In this document: one piece after another, positions 1 through 10,389 of the stretch
Numbering within the stretch: the first letter of the stretch is position 1
Layout: every line of letters starts with the position of its first letter
From: Mesostigma viride
Lineage: Eukaryota; Streptophyta; Mesostigmatophyceae; Mesostigmatales; Mesostigmataceae
Assembly: GCA_009746045.1 (NCBI GenBank)
Contig: RPFO01000090.1
Location: forward strand, 167,649 to 231,648
Length of the DNA: 64,000 nt
Direction: 5' to 3'
Made by a program: the position numbers and the translations under genes
Notes under the pieces: model-generated
The model's database searches: none
The model's input: the letters and a program-made list of their open reading frames with translations, nothing else
What the model was told of the DNA's origin: nothing

Positions 1-121
1 CTGAGCCGAAGCATCTAAGAAGGGTGTTTTAGAAAGGGGCCAGGCCAGGGTCAAGAAAGAGCATGAATAATGAAAAAAGAATGTGCTACACAAGCTAGAA
101 CGTATATATATAAAGCAAAAA

Positions 122-801
122 GACGGCAGGCGGTACCACCATTCCGTGGCAGCTTGGCCCAGTTTGCTACCGGCTGGCACACGTTTTCAGTGAATTTTGG
201 GCTCCAGATTTAAATGCAACGTGCGGTTTGAGGCAGGGGAAAACATGCGTGGACGATAGGAATTATAGCACCGGCGGGCTTCAAAGTGCCGGACGGCAGG
301 CGGTACCACCATTCCGTGGCAGCTTGGCCCAGTTTGCTACCGGCTGGCACACGTTTTCAGTGAATTTTGGGCTCCAGATTTAAATGCAACGTGCGGTTTG
401 AGGCAGGGGAAAACATGCGTGGACGATAGGAATTATAGCACCGGCGGGCTTCAAAGTGCCGGACGGCAGGCGGTACCACCATTCCGTGGCAGCTTGGCCC
501 AGTTTGCTACCGGCTGGCACACGTTTTCAGTGAATTTTGGGCTCCAGATTTAAATGCAACGTGCGGTTTGAGGCAGGGGAAAACATGCGTGGACGATAGG
601 AATCATAGCACCGGCGGGCTTCAAAGTGCCGGACGGCAGGCGGTACCACCATTCCGTGGCAGCTTGGCCCAGTTTGCTACCGGCTGGCACACGTTTTCAG
701 TGAATTTTGGGCTCCAGATTTAAATGCAACGTGCGGTTTGAGGCAGGGGAAAACATGCGTGGACGATAGGAATTATAGCACCGGCGGGCTTCAAAGTGCC
801 G
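122..801. repeat. Four tandem copies of a 170-bp repeat
   Basis: Four head-to-tail units start at 122, 292, 462 and 632, each exactly 170 bp. They look almost identical; the one difference I saw is aatcatag for aattatag near 601. A fifth unit breaks off at 802 into a G/C-rich stretch. The array ends 127 bp before the PHD/RING reading frame. It may be a short satellite or an array of promoter monomers such as some non-LTR retrotransposons carry at their 5' end; the sequence alone does not decide. Confidence 0.93.
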
Positions 802-910
802 GACGGCAGCGTTGGGGGGCTCCAGCGTTGGGGGGCTGCCGCCCCCCAAACCCCCCGCGTGGGGGGCTCCGCCCCCCACACCCCCCCGCCCCCCCCCTCG
901 GTGGCTGCCA
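802..910. repeat. G/C-homopolymer inverted repeats, quadruplex-prone
   Basis: Runs of six or more G alternate with runs of six or more C (GGGGGGCTCC, GCCGCCCCCC and similar), so the segment can form short hairpins, and the G runs could form quadruplexes. It lies between the 170-bp array and the PHD/RING reading frame and could belong to its 5' leader. No coding signal is supported here, although several frames are open by composition. Confidence 0.5.
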
Positions 911-928
911 CGCCTGCCCTGATTGTTC

Positions 929-2499
929 ATGGACGACCCACGACCCCCTTCACCCAACGGCTCCCCCGCTCCCCGGTTGGCGCCTCGGCGGTCCTCTCGG
1001 CTTGCGGCCCTTCTCGCGGAGGTGGGCGACCCGGCTGCGGGGGGCTCGGGCGCCCCGGTCTCCCCCTCCTTGGTCTGCGAGGTCTGCCGGAGCGGGCACC
1101 GCGGGCACCACATGTTAGTTTGTGATGCTTGCAATTCCGGGTGGCACAGTCTTGCAGTGTCTTACTCCCCGGCTCTACCGGGTCCCGCCGGGCTCCTGGA
1201 CGTGCCCGCGCTGTCCCCCCCGGCGGGCCCCCGGGCTGCCCTCCCCGCTGGGTGCTCCGGCCCCCTGCCCCGTGTGCCCCCCTGCCGAGGCCCTCGGGGC
1301 GGGCCGTGGCCTGCCCGATGGGGCCGCCGTTGCTCGGGCCCTGGCGCCCTCGGCCCCGGGGCCCCACCCGTCGCCTGGCCCCGCCGACGGGGGCGCGGCG
1401 CTGTCGCCTGGGCTGGGCCCAGCCGACCCCCCGGCGGGCCTGGCGACCCCGGCGCCCGCCCCCGGCCCCTCGCTCCCCGACGCTCTGGCCTCCCTTCCCC
1501 CGGCCGCGGTTGGCCACCCAGCCGCCACCCCCGTCCTTGCCGCGTGGGACGGCGGCCCCCGGGCCCACGCGTTCACCTCGTGGCCGCCCTCGCACATTGT
1601 CGGCGTGGTGGGCCGCGCCACCTTTTCTTGGGCGTACTGCCCTTTGTTGCTGGACGCGGTCGGGTTGACGGCCGCCTTCCCCTCGCTCCCTAGGCCCCCG
1701 GCCTTCCTGGCCCTAGTTGCGCGGGTGCGGGCGACATTTCTTTCCGCCGCCCCCCGGTGACGGCCTCGACTCTTTGGGGGTATGTCTTGGAAGGATATCA
1801 CGCCGGCTGCCGGCTGCCGTGGCATCTCCCGGCCGCCCGGCAGGAAGAGCTGCTTTCCCTGGACGAGCGGGTGGGTCAGGAGGTGGTCGAGTTCGTCACG
1901 GCGGTGGCTCGAGACGCACAGGTCTCGGTGCGGGCGGCCTACCTCGCGGGCGGCGCCGACCTGGGCCTCATGTCCCCGCGGCAGCTTCGCCTCTTCTTGG
2001 ACGCCCAGGCCCCGCCTCCCGGCCCGGTTGCCAGTGGGGGCTTTCTCATCACCTCCCTCAGCCTGGCGCAGGCCGCCATGCTGCGTGTGGAGTTCGGGGC
2101 CCCCATCGCGGTTCAGGGCGGCCAGGCCATCTTGGTGGACTCGGCCGGGCGCGCCCAGCCCCTAACCGCGGGGACGCCTGTTTCTGCCTTCCTCCACGAC
2201 ATCCTGGAGTTGGCAGGCATCCCGCACGAATGGCACCCCGCGGCTGACCAACCGGTCGGCATCCTCTCGCGCGCCCAGATTGCTGCTCTCCCGGGTTGCT
2301 GGGAGGCCGGCTGGGACCCGCCCCCCCTCATGTCCGGTCCCTTCTGGAGGGGGACGACCCCGAGTCGGGCTCCTGTGCCATCTGCCTTGAGCCCTACCGG
2401 CCGGGGGATGGCTTGTGTCGCCTGCCCGCGTGCGGCCACACATTCCATCAAGCGTGCATCGCGCGCAGCTTGCTCCACTGGGTGGTTTGTTTGGGTTAG
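929..2499 (+). pseudogene. Frameshifted PHD-finger / RING-H2 protein (possible retroelement ORF1)
   Basis: Coding similarity passes through several frames. From the ATG at 929 the frame encodes a Pro/Arg-rich leader and the first half of a PHD finger (CEVC, then CDAC and GWH near 1085-1145). The second half (CLTPRL, then a WTCPRC end) is in another frame from about 1160, so an indel separates GWH from CL. That frame runs through Ala/Pro-rich sequence to about 1760. A third frame from 1757 continues an alpha-helical region. A RING-H2 core (CAIC, CGHTFH, then C) appears near 2375-2465 in yet another frame, but its last Cys pair is missing because the sequence turns AT-rich at about 2500. The gene is broken at no fewer than three places. 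With the tandem repeats upstream it could be ORF1 of a non-LTR element, or a degraded host E3-ligase-like gene. Confidence 0.5.
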
Positions 2500-3234
2500 G
2501 ACAGATTTGGGAGGCTGCAGGTCTGTCCTAAATGAAAATTTGAAATCTGTGTTTTTTGGATGCTGTGGACTTCCCAAAATAGTTTGATAGAAGGTTTGGG
2601 CAAATTTTTGCATTGGTCGAGGAGTTTCAAGTCAATAATTGTGTTATATAATGACAAGTTGCCTTATATGCTGTAACCAAATGGGCATTCATGATTGTCA
2701 AGCTGGTATCTTATGATGAGTAGAGACAATTGCACTCACAGCTTGTAATTTTGAATACTTTAAAATTTAGTGACGTGATTGTAATTGCAAAGGCTGGAAT
2801 GTATCTACTACATGAGACATTATCAAGGAGGATTCTGCGCATGTTCCATGTGGTTTTTGCCAGTTTCTGTCAGGGATTATATCGCGGCTTCGCGGAAAAT
2901 GACTGACACTTGGGTCTCGTAAATCTCGGGCAAACCTTGAAATGCTCCATGACTGCGCAAATGGACATGGCAAAAAACTCACATGAGCACACTAGTAATG
3001 GTCATAGCAGCCGCAGCAGCGACAAACAACCTCAACAGACTCATGCAGGCCAGGAATATAATTAATCACATCAGAATCAGAACATGCATTGGTGTTGACA
3101 AGTTACATCATGACAATGGTGGCAGCACTATACTGGCATGCATGGCAGAGAGTGAATCAAAAGCACGGCATATCAGCGGAGAAGCAGCAAAGGAAGCAGC
3201 AATGTTGGCAGCCATGGTGCACACATAGCAATCA
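2500..3234. other. AT-rich non-coding segment
   Basis: Base composition changes abruptly at about 2500. I see no gene, repeat or RNA here; small open frames on both strands have no recognisable domain. The change right after the truncated RING suggests a breakpoint or insertion boundary. Confidence 0.5.
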
Positions 3235-3264
3235 TTGGTAGCAACAATGGTAGCAACCGCGACT

Positions 3265-4629
3265 TCATGTTTCCATAGCCTCCGGGGCTCCATCGCTATC
3301 GCTGTCCGGACACACTATGTAACGGCGTGCCCGGCGACGACGGGAATCAGACAACATATCTTCTTCAGCCGCGCCGGCTGCCGCGCGCGCAGGCGCAGGC
3401 GAGTCGGCAGGTGCAGCCGCGCAGGTGGCCGCGCGCGCAGGCGCATGCGAGTTGGCAGGTGCTGCCGCGCGCGCAGGCGCAAGCGAGTTGGCAGGTGCAG
3501 CAGCGCCGGTGGCCGCAGGCACGGGCGTAGGCGAGTTGGCAGGTGCAGCCACGCCGGTGGCCGCGCGCGCAGGCGCAGGCGAGTTGGCAGGTGCTGCCGC
3601 GCGCGCAGGCGCAAGCGAGTTGGCAGGTGCAGCCGCGCAGGTGGCCGCAGGCGAGTTGGCAGGTGCTGCCGCGCGCGCAGGTGCAAGCGAGTTGGCAGGT
3701 GCAGCCGCGCCGGTGGCCGCAGGCGCGGGCGTAGGCGACTTGGCAGGTGCAGCCACGCCGGCTGCCGCGCGCGCAGGCGCAGGCGAGTTGGCAGGTGCTG
3801 CTGCGCGCGCAGGCGCAAGCGAGTTGGCAGGTGCAGCCGCGCAGGTGGCCGCAGGCGAGTTGGCAGGTGCTGCCGCGCGTGCAGGCGCAAGCGAGTTGGC
3901 AGGTGCAGCCACGCCGGCTGCCGCGCGCGCAGGCGCAGGCGAGTTGGCAGGTGCTGCCGCGCGCGCAGGCGCAAGCGAGTTGGCAGGTGCAGCCGCGCAG
4001 GTGGCCGCAGGCGAGTTGGCAGGTGCTGCCGCGCGTGCAGGCGCAAGCGAGTTGGCAGGTGCAGCCGCGCCGGTGGCCGCAGGCGCGGGCGTAGGCGAGT
4101 TGGCAGGTGCAGCCACGCCGGCTGCCGCGCGCGCAGGCGCAGGCGAGTTGGCAGGTGCTGCCGCGCGCGCAGGCGCAAGCGAGTTGGCAGGTGCAGCCGC
4201 GCCGGTGGCCGCAGGCGCGGGCGTAGGCGACTTGCTAGGTGCAGCCGCGCCGGTGGTCGTGAGTGCAGGCGCAGGCGAGTTGGCAGGTGCAGCCGCGCCG
4301 GTGGCCGCACACGCGGGCGCACGCAAGTCACTTGCAGCCTTATCATTCAGGGCGCGCACTGCTGCGCGCAAGTTGGTCGCCACCGCACGTGGGTTGCGCG
4401 TGGCTGTGCCGGTTGCTGCAGGCGCAGGCGGCTTGCGCTTAGTTGTGTCGGCCGTGCCGCGCGCTGCCTCAGGCGAGCTGCGCGCAGTTGCGCTGGTCAG
4501 CGCAGCGTGCACCTCCGCACGTAAGCGGGACTCGGCAACGGCGATCTCAGACGCTTGCAGAGGAGGGACGGACACACCGGGGCATCCACAGATTTTCTTC
4601 CCCAATTCTGGGAGGTCCACACACGTCAC
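3265..4629 (-). CDS. Ala/Pro-rich repetitive ORF, 454 aa, function unknown
   Basis: Long GC-rich frames are open on both strands because the core is a minisatellite whose unit is a multiple of three. I prefer the minus frame. It has non-repetitive ends: an N-terminal helical stretch (residues 1-110, with ATAR and RAAVRALND segments) and an acidic, Arg-flanked tail (SRRRRARR, then PDSDSDG). The middle is roughly 20 imperfect repeats of the AAAPANSPAPARAA type. No known family is recognised. The start lies immediately next to the 3' tail of the minus-strand non-LTR element at 4641-7480, so upstream exons or the promoter may have been displaced by that insertion. It could equally be non-coding minisatellite. 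Confidence 0.35.
   Translation of the reverse strand: MTCVDLPELGKKICGCPGVSVPPLQASEIAVAESRLRAEVHAALTSATARSSPEAARGTADTTKRKPPAPAATGTATRNPRAVATNLRAAVRALNDKAASDLRAPACAATGAAAPANSPAPALTTTGAAAPSKSPTPAPAATGAAAPANSLAPARAAAPANSPAPARAAAGVAAPANSPTPAPAATGAAAPANSLAPARAAAPANSPAATCAAAPANSLAPARAAAPANSPAPARAAAGVAAPANSLAPARAAAPANSPAATCAAAPANSLAPARAAAPANSPAPARAAAGVAAPAKSPTPAPAATGAAAPANSLAPARAAAPANSPAATCAAAPANSLAPARAAAPANSPAPARAATGVAAPANSPTPVPAATGAAAPANSLAPARAAAPANSHAPARAATCAAAPADSPAPARAAAGAAEEDMLSDSRRRRARRYIVCPDSDSDGAPEAMET
3362..4312. repeat. GC-rich minisatellite
   Basis: About 950 bp of imperfect tandem repeats built from the phrases GCGCAGGCGCAAGCGAGTTG and GGCAGGTGCAGCCGCGC, in unit variants of about 36-80 bp. 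All periods are multiples of three, which explains the overlapping open frames on both strands. Confidence 0.85.
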
Positions 4630-4646
4630 CGCCAGCTCTTCCCATT

Positions 4647-7480
4647 AAAAAAAATTAAATTAAATTAAATTAAATTATAACATGCCTCCGTGGGGAGGTC
4701 ATGTAGCACATATTCCATGATGGATGGGGTGGAGGAAGCCGCGTGGTCGAACTATACTAACGCTAGGCTATCTAGAAAATCCTAACTACACTACTCATCA
4801 AAACGCCTCCTCCGCTTGGGGGGAGGTGGCTTGCCCACAGGGTCGGGCGTGTGCGCCTTGACAATCTTCTTCCACCGCGTCTTGTCCTGCATGACAGTCC
4901 AAAGACGGGAGAGAGAGTGTATGCGGTGCTCAAACTGGGCTGGGACCACTAGGTCGTCCAGCAACATCTGAACGTAGTTGGTGACAGGTTTCCCTACCCT
5001 TTTGGGAATGTCCGCGGGGCCAGGCCAGGTCAGAATATGCCGCCCTGGCTGGCCAAGCCGCTGGGGGCCGGCCAGACCAAGGGTGGTGTCGACCTGGCTA
5101 GTGCGGGCAAGGTGTCCTACAAATGCTATCCTACGCTGCCTAATCTCGTCCGAAACACGAGGCATGCCATGATACAAAGACTCTGATGACGGACGCTCGG
5201 AAAAACCTACGTTAAGGACCTGCCGGAGCATCCTGTAAACTGTGCCGTCGAGCCGAGCTGCCAGTTTGGGTGGGAGGGTCCACGCCTCGGCGCCATACGT
5301 GAGCACCGTGAGGACGAGGACCTTGAAGAGCATGCGTTTGCGGTGCCCGTCCAGGCCCTTCGAGCGCCAGTAAGGTGTGAGCGAACGGAGCTTGGCCCAG
5401 GCGAGGGCGATGCGGGTGTCCACATCGTCGTCGGTGTCAGGAAGCCAGCTCCCCAACAGCTTGAAGCGGTCGCGGAACGGGACCTCCGTCCCGTCGAGCA
5501 GGCGCGGCAGCGGTGGTTTACTGGAGGCCCCTATCACCATCGCCTCAGTCTTGACACTAATCTCCAACCCCACCGCCCGCGCCTCCAGGCCCAGGCAGTC
5601 CAGCCAGGTCTGAATGTGCTCGGGGCTCTCGATGAGGGTGGTATCATCCGCATAAATCAGGTCGGCAAGGCGGTACCCCGGTCTAACCCCGCCGTGCTCT
5701 TTCACGTTAAGGATGTCCAAGCCTGGCTCGAACCCCTTAAGAGCAGTAAAGCGCGCACGTGCCCGGCGCATGACGTGATCCACGACAATAATGAACAGGT
5801 ATGGGGACAGGACACAACCTTGCCACACCCCGTGGTGAAGGGGGAATGGTGGAGTGGTGCCCTCCGCAGTCCGCACTACTGCCTGTGAGCCCTCATACAG
5901 TCGGCGAATGGCAGCAATAAACGCAGGTGGTACCCGATCCAGAGCTAGGATGGCCCAAAGAGCCTCCCAGAGAACCGTGTCAAAGGCCTTGATATAGTCA
6001 ACAAAAATGAAGACCAGCGGCAAACTGTCAGGGGGAAGTCGACGCACCTCCTCCATCAACCGGCGCGCGACAAACACAGCCATGACAGTGTTACGACCAC
6101 TACGGAAACCCATCTGAGACTCACCCAGGTGTGGGTCCAGCGCGGCGCGGAGCCTGTGCAGCATCATGCGCATGAAGACCTTCAGCGCGGCGCTCTGGAG
6201 GCAGACACCCCGGTAGTTGCCGGGGTCAGCAGCAGAGCCCTTCTTGTACAGCATGACGCGGATGGCCGTCTGCCACTCAGCAGGCGGAGGCTCGTCAGAG
6301 AGCAGGACACGGTTGCAGAACGCCAGCAGAAGATCCCTAACCGCCAGATCAGGGGTCTTCAGCAGCTCAGCAGAAAGGTGGTCGGCACCGACCGCTGCAT
6401 CGTACCGCAGGCGAGCAAGGGCGCCGTCCAATTCCTCCAAAGTGAAGGGGGGACAACGTCGTCAGTGGCAAGGCGGCCCTCCTGCAAGGCGGGGACTTGG
6501 TAGTCCGCGGCCGAGGAGGGGGGCGCCGGTGGCGGCGGGGGTCCGGCGACCCCGAGGCGGGCGGCCGTCTCGGGGTGCAGCGGCGGGGGGGGGGCGCGAG
6601 CCCCACCGGTCAAGGAAACATTGTGGGCCAACCAGCGGTCAAGGCTTACCGGCGCCGTGCCGTCCCCCGTATGCTCCACCGGGGTGCGCTGCCGCCGGCC
6701 GCCGAGCCGGTCGAGGTGGTACCACATGTCCTTGCCCTGGTTGCGGGCCTGGCAGGCCTTGGCATCCGCGATGCACTGGGCCGCCTCCGCGTCCTGAGCG
6801 TGCGCGTAGGCCTCCACAAGGGCGGCCTTGAGCGATGGTTTCTGCAGCGGGTCCCGGTTACGCTTGAGGCGGTGCCGGGCGGCCAAGACCTTGGGGTCCT
6901 GGCGGTAGAGCGGGCCGGGGCGGCGGCGGGGCATGACCGGCAGGTGCCGGGCCGCCAGCAACGGGGCACGGGCCGCAAAGCCCGCAAAAACGGCTGCGTT
7001 GGGGGCACCATTGTCCAGCTTGTCGACGTCCGCCCGGGCGTCCAGTGCCGACAGGTACTTCCGTCGGCACCAGTTCCGCTCGTGCTCGGCGTCCGTCCAG
7101 TCCTCAGGATCTCCCTTGACCGGACGTAGAGCAGACCAGTCAGGGCGGACCACTGTGGCGCGGCGCGTGGGGACGTGGAACCGGAGCCGAAGGGTCGCGC
7201 GCACCAACCGGTGATCAGAGCACACCGTGGGCGTGTCAAACACTCGGGCGTCCAGAACCGAGGTACACCTGGGCTGCCGTACCACCACATAGTCCAGACA
7301 GGCCTGACGGCCGTTAGGGCCACGAAAAGTGACCAAGTCCTGTGAGGGACGTTGGAATTGACAGTTGACAGCAACCATCCCGCTATCCCGCAAAAAGGCA
7401 GAGAAAAGGGGAGTATTGGCGTTAGCTTCCGTGTCAGCAGGCGCAAACACGGAGTATAAATCGTGGACGTGCATAACGTG
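4647..7480 (-). mobile_element. 5'-truncated APE-type non-LTR retrotransposon
   Basis: Read on the minus strand this holds the C-terminal half of an APE-type endonuclease, a reverse transcriptase, a short 3' UTR and a tail of ATTTA-type repeats at about 4647-4680. The endonuclease begins mid-domain near 7480, which fits the 5' truncation usual for target-primed reverse transcription. I could not find a clean target-site duplication. A 221-bp relative that keeps only the 3' end lies at 31116-31336. It shares the C-terminal motif PVGKPP and the sequence TTATAACATGCCTCCG (antisense) next to the tail. Confidence 0.85.
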
Positions 7481-7486
7481 TACCAA
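4791..7486 (-). pseudogene. Non-LTR endonuclease/reverse transcriptase, one frameshift
   Basis: The upstream frame (7486-6359) carries APE endonuclease C-terminal motifs (LDYVVV near residue 64, SDHRLV near residue 90) and a Pro-rich linker. The downstream frame (6440-4791, 549 aa) carries RT motifs: KAFDTV with the preceding catalytic Asp (about 148), GVWQGCVLSP (204-213), YADD (263-266), and a YGAEAWTL thumb motif. It ends in KPPPPKRRRR. The two frames meet at a run of six C on the coding strand (6447-6452). A one-base slip there restores continuity from the linker into FTLEELDGALARLR. Apart from that slip the RT frame has no internal stop, so the copy is fairly young but dead because it lacks its 5' end. 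Confidence 0.82.
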
Positions 7487-7740
7487 AAAATGTGGACGCG
7501 GTGTATGTCATTCATCGTGAACGTGTACCCTCGTCCGGCGCACGCATTACATACACGTGTACGTAAGACAGGACAACAGCTATCTATGTATGAACTATCT
7601 CCTTATCTTAGCTTCTAATTTAATTTATAGAAGTGGGGATAAACAGTGTGCAGCGCATGCCTTTCACGTACTTAAATACATGTCTACCCTTAGGCGCTCT
7701 TATCTGACACTTTTCCGCATAATATGATAACTGCCTGTAC
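7487..7740. other. Non-coding spacer
   Basis: AT-leaning sequence between the truncated end of the non-LTR element and the first palindromic repeat. No gene or repeat is recognised. Confidence 0.4.
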
Positions 7741-7912
7741 ATGTAAGTGGGTGCACACGGGTGTACACTCCGGGTGTACACGGGTGTACACGCCGGGTGC
7801 ACTTCGGTCTACTGCCACACGCTAAGGCGCTTTTGTATGCACTGTATGTGGTGGCGTGATCCACAACGTCGTTGTGGGTCACGCTACACTTCGGCCCACC
7901 GCCACGCTTAAG
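7741..7912 (-). repeat. Palindromic dispersed repeat, copy 1 (inverted)
   Basis: The reverse complement of this segment matches 12900-13225. It holds TGTACACCC-type units, the phrase GCAGTAGACCGAAGTGCACC, and a dyad around ACCCACAACGACGTTGTGGGT. It lies on the far side of the kinase gene from the copies at 12811-13225 and in opposite orientation, so the two sets form a large inverted pair. It ends at CCGCCACGCTT without the AAGTGTCGGCGC end seen in other copies. Confidence 0.85.
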
Positions 7913-8025
7913 GCTCCGTGACTCCGCGACGCGAGCACGAGTTTAATTATATAATTCATTAATGTATTCCAGCAGCAAATTAATTAATTAAATAAACTCG
8001 TGCTCGCGTCGCGGAGTCACGGAGC
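7913..8025. repeat. Foldback element with perfect 33-bp arms
   Basis: Positions 7913-7945 and 7993-8025 are perfect reverse complements (arms starting GCTCCGTGACTCCGCG), around a 47-bp AT-rich spacer. The inner part of the arm and its AT-rich neighbour (CACGAGTTTAATTATATAAT) recurs once at about 8880-8930 beyond the CCCT tract. This suggests a short foldback or MITE-like element with a second, half copy. Confidence 0.85.
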
Positions 8026-8425
8026 ACGTGTCTATTAATTAATTAATTAATGTGCACAAAATTAATTAATTAATTAACTAGCTTATTAATTAATTGGCGT
8101 GTCACGAGTTGAATACAAAATTTAAACTGATGAATTGGCGTCTCCGCATGTGCAGAGGACATGCATGGGGGTGCTAGTCCTCTTTAAGTGATTTGGAGAA
8201 AGATGATGGACATGGCCACGTGGGCCCATGGTCATGAATTTATTGATTAATTAATAGACACGTGACTGTGCAGGTCATAGAGGCCAACAAGCCCCATGCA
8301 GTGGGGAAGGAACGTGTTTTCAAACGAGGGCGGCATGCCAACCAAGACCCCTAGGGTCGCGACCATCACAAAGAGAACATAGAACTGTTTTGTAGATAGC
8401 TTTGACCGGTAGGATTGCGAGCACC
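8026..8425. other. AT-rich TTAA-repeat region, non-coding
   Basis: Runs of TTAATTAATTAA dominate 8030-8100. The phrase CACGTGTCTATTAATTAA at about 8026 reappears inverted at about 8246-8266, so the segment is itself a loose inverted repeat. No gene is seen. Confidence 0.5.
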
Positions 8426-8872
8426 CCTCCTCCCTCCCTCCCTCCCTCCCTCCCTCCCTCCCTCCCTCCCTCCCCCTCCCTCCCTCCCTCCCTCCCTCCT
8501 CCCTCCCTCCCTCCCTCCCTCCTCCCTCCCTCCCTCCCTCCCTCCCTCCCTCCCTCCCTCCCTCCCTCCCTCCCTCCCTCCCTCCCTCCCTCCCTCCCTC
8601 CCTCCCTCCCTCCCTCCCTCCTCCCTCCCTCCCTCCCTCCTCCCTCCCTCCTCCATCCATCCTCCCTAAACCCTCCCTCCCTCCCTCCCTCCCTCCCTCC
8701 CTCCCTCCTCCCCCTCCCTCCCTCCCTCCCTCCCTCCCTCCCTCCCTCCCTCCCTCCCTCCCTCCTCCCTCCCTCCCTCCCTCCCTCCCTCCCTCCCTCC
8801 CTCCCTCCCTCCCTCCCTCCCTCCCTCCACCCTAAACCCTCCCTCCCTCCCTCCCTCCCTCCATCCATCCGG
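8426..8872. repeat. (CCCT)n microsatellite, about 450 bp
   Basis: Nearly continuous CCCT repeats on the plus strand with a few single-base slips, two CCATCCATCC patches and two CCCTAAACCCT interruptions (about 8664 and 8830). All frames are open by composition only. A second, longer tract lies at 34222-34935 in the same orientation. Confidence 0.95.
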
Positions 8873-9134
8873 GTTAATGCTCCGTGATGTCCCAGTGGAA
8901 GCACGAGTTTAATTATATAATTAATTAATGTGGACATGTGTGTGCATGGGCAAAAGCTGGCTAACTCAATCAAAAGACGTGATAATAATTTAGTACTTAA
9001 TAAGTTAATTAATAAGACATGTGCACCGTGTGTACAACAGGCATCAGTAATCACCGATAAGTAAACCAAGGCAACCACGATGTTAGATCATGGATCCAAG
9101 TCGACAAAGCTGCTGTCACGGTATCCTACATGTC
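8873..9134. other. Non-coding spacer with half foldback copy
   Basis: Holds the half copy of the 7913-8025 foldback family near 8880-8930 and otherwise AT-rich DNA downstream of the kinase stop codon. Nothing else is recognised. Confidence 0.4.
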
Positions 9135-10316
9135 CTAACCCCTGACACGCGGGAGGGGCACCGTGTTCCGTGGTGTCCCTGGAGCGTTCTCTGGGCAAGG
9201 CCTGGAAACAAAAGGCCGAGCATTGCGAAACAACTCCTCCACTTCAGACATCGTGGGTACCGGGAAAGCAAGGGGGCCCAACCTTTTGGTGTGGTAATAG
9301 ACATTGTGACACAAGTTAAATAGCCCTGAATCCACAGAATTCACGAAGAGAGCGCGGCCCTTATGCCGAAACAAGGATACCACCATTACAAGGAAGGAGT
9401 ACACATCATGGTCTCGCTGCGCTGTCACCACCCCTCCTGTCATGCCGGGCTGGTCCACTGTTGCGGGATGCCACCGAGGCTGACGATCCTTACCAGCCTG
9501 ATGCGTGAAAATCCGTTCCCCCCCTCTTGTCGCCAGGCCGAGATCTGCAATACGGATTATCGGATGTGCACTTCCTGGCGCCATGGTGTAGAGAAAATTA
9601 TCGAGCTTGACGTCATTGTGTATAATGTTAACGGCGTGCAAGCCAGCCAATGCCTTTGCACAGTCTGCAAGGACGCTGGGTGAGCAAACTTCGAAAACAC
9701 GCTGATTTTCCGGGGCATCACGGGCAGCATGCAAGTCACCACTCATTCTCTCCATGACAATACCACCTACTTCACCGCACGTGGACCAGAGCCCTTCTAC
9801 TGCAGGGCAGACCTGCGGGCCAGCTATAGACATGAAACCGGCCTCCTTGGCCACTGCCACAACGGCGGTTATAACAGCCTCCTGGTAGTTCACCAGCAGC
9901 GTGTCTCGTCGAAGGCTTGCCAGCTTTACCACTAGCGTAGCCTCGCCACCTGGTGCACTCGAGCTAGCAGGGATAGCGTATAACGTGCCATGAGCACCTT
10001 TTCCTATCCGGTCACCTGACAATTTCACTGCGATGACATGCGTCAACTTGCTAGCGCTGTGAGAAACCTTTTGATCATAATTCGTCAGCCGCTGCAATGC
10101 AATGCTCCAATCCGACGGTGCATTGGTTTGCATCTCAACGTCCCTGCGAGCGTGCGAGTCCGCGGCGTTGAACACACGCGACACCCTATGCAAAGCGGTG
10201 CATGTACGCAGTCTGTAAGTCCGTGAATTAAAAGCCTGTCTCGCCCTTAATGCCGACAGGGTTCCCGGCGACAGGTCCTGTCTGTTGGTCGACATTTTTC
10301 TTTTGCAGCTGGCCAT
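9135..10316 (-). CDS. Intronless protein kinase
   Basis: A 393-residue Ser/Thr-type protein kinase, single uninterrupted frame. Visible catalytic elements, in order: glycine loop IGKGAHG (104-110), ATP-anchoring Lys131 in TLVVKLAS, a helix-C Glu at about 146, catalytic loop HNDVKLDN (233-240, HND for the usual HRD, with Asp235, Lys237 and Asn240 kept), magnesium loop DLG (258-260, for DFG), and the helix-F Asp304 in RDHDVYSF. All key residues are present, so it is probably active. The first 95 residues are basic and show no domain. Two start codons (residues 1 and 8) are possible. The lack of introns contrasts with the spliced genes in this window. It sits between inverted copies of the palindromic repeat (7741-7912 and 12811-13225). 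The substrate is unknown. Confidence 0.85.
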   Translation of the reverse strand: MASCKRKMSTNRQDLSPGTLSALRARQAFNSRTYRLRTCTALHRVSRVFNAADSHARRDVEMQTNAPSDWSIALQRLTNYDQKVSHSASKLTHVIAVKLSGDRIGKGAHGTLYAIPASSSAPGGEATLVVKLASLRRDTLLVNYQEAVITAVVAVAKEAGFMSIAGPQVCPAVEGLWSTCGEVGGIVMERMSGDLHAARDAPENQRVFEVCSPSVLADCAKALAGLHAVNIIHNDVKLDNFLYTMAPGSAHPIIRIADLGLATRGGERIFTHQAGKDRQPRWHPATVDQPGMTGGVVTAQRDHDVYSFLVMVVSLFRHKGRALFVNSVDSGLFNLCHNVYYHTKRLGPLAFPVPTMSEVEELFRNARPFVSRPCPENAPGTPRNTVPLPRVRG

Positions 10317-10389
10317 TGTAGGTAGGTATGAATGATCTCGATGCTGTCAATTACGATGATACACGAGGTAGTCTATACCTAGGATCGAG

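Noticed and set aside
122-801. CRISPR-like array
   Set aside because: Units are contiguous 170-bp tandem repeats with no unique spacers, in a eukaryotic context.
923-1825. Multiple GC-rich frames on both strands at 0.9-1.8 kb
   Set aside because: Composition-driven; only the plus frames carrying the PHD halves and RING have motif support.
4978-7214. Plus-strand frames over the non-LTR element
   Set aside because: Shadows of the minus-strand endonuclease/RT, which has clear catalytic motifs.
8660-8840. CCCTAAACCC telomere-type repeats
   Set aside because: Only two isolated occurrences within CCCT microsatellite; more simply slippage variants than a telomere remnant.
8247-8887. Long Pro/Ser/Leu- and Arg/Gly/Glu-rich frames on both strands
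   Set aside because: They are translations of the CCCT microsatellite; open in every frame by composition. The same applies to 34124-35007 and to the CCAT/CATA frames at 37030-37800.
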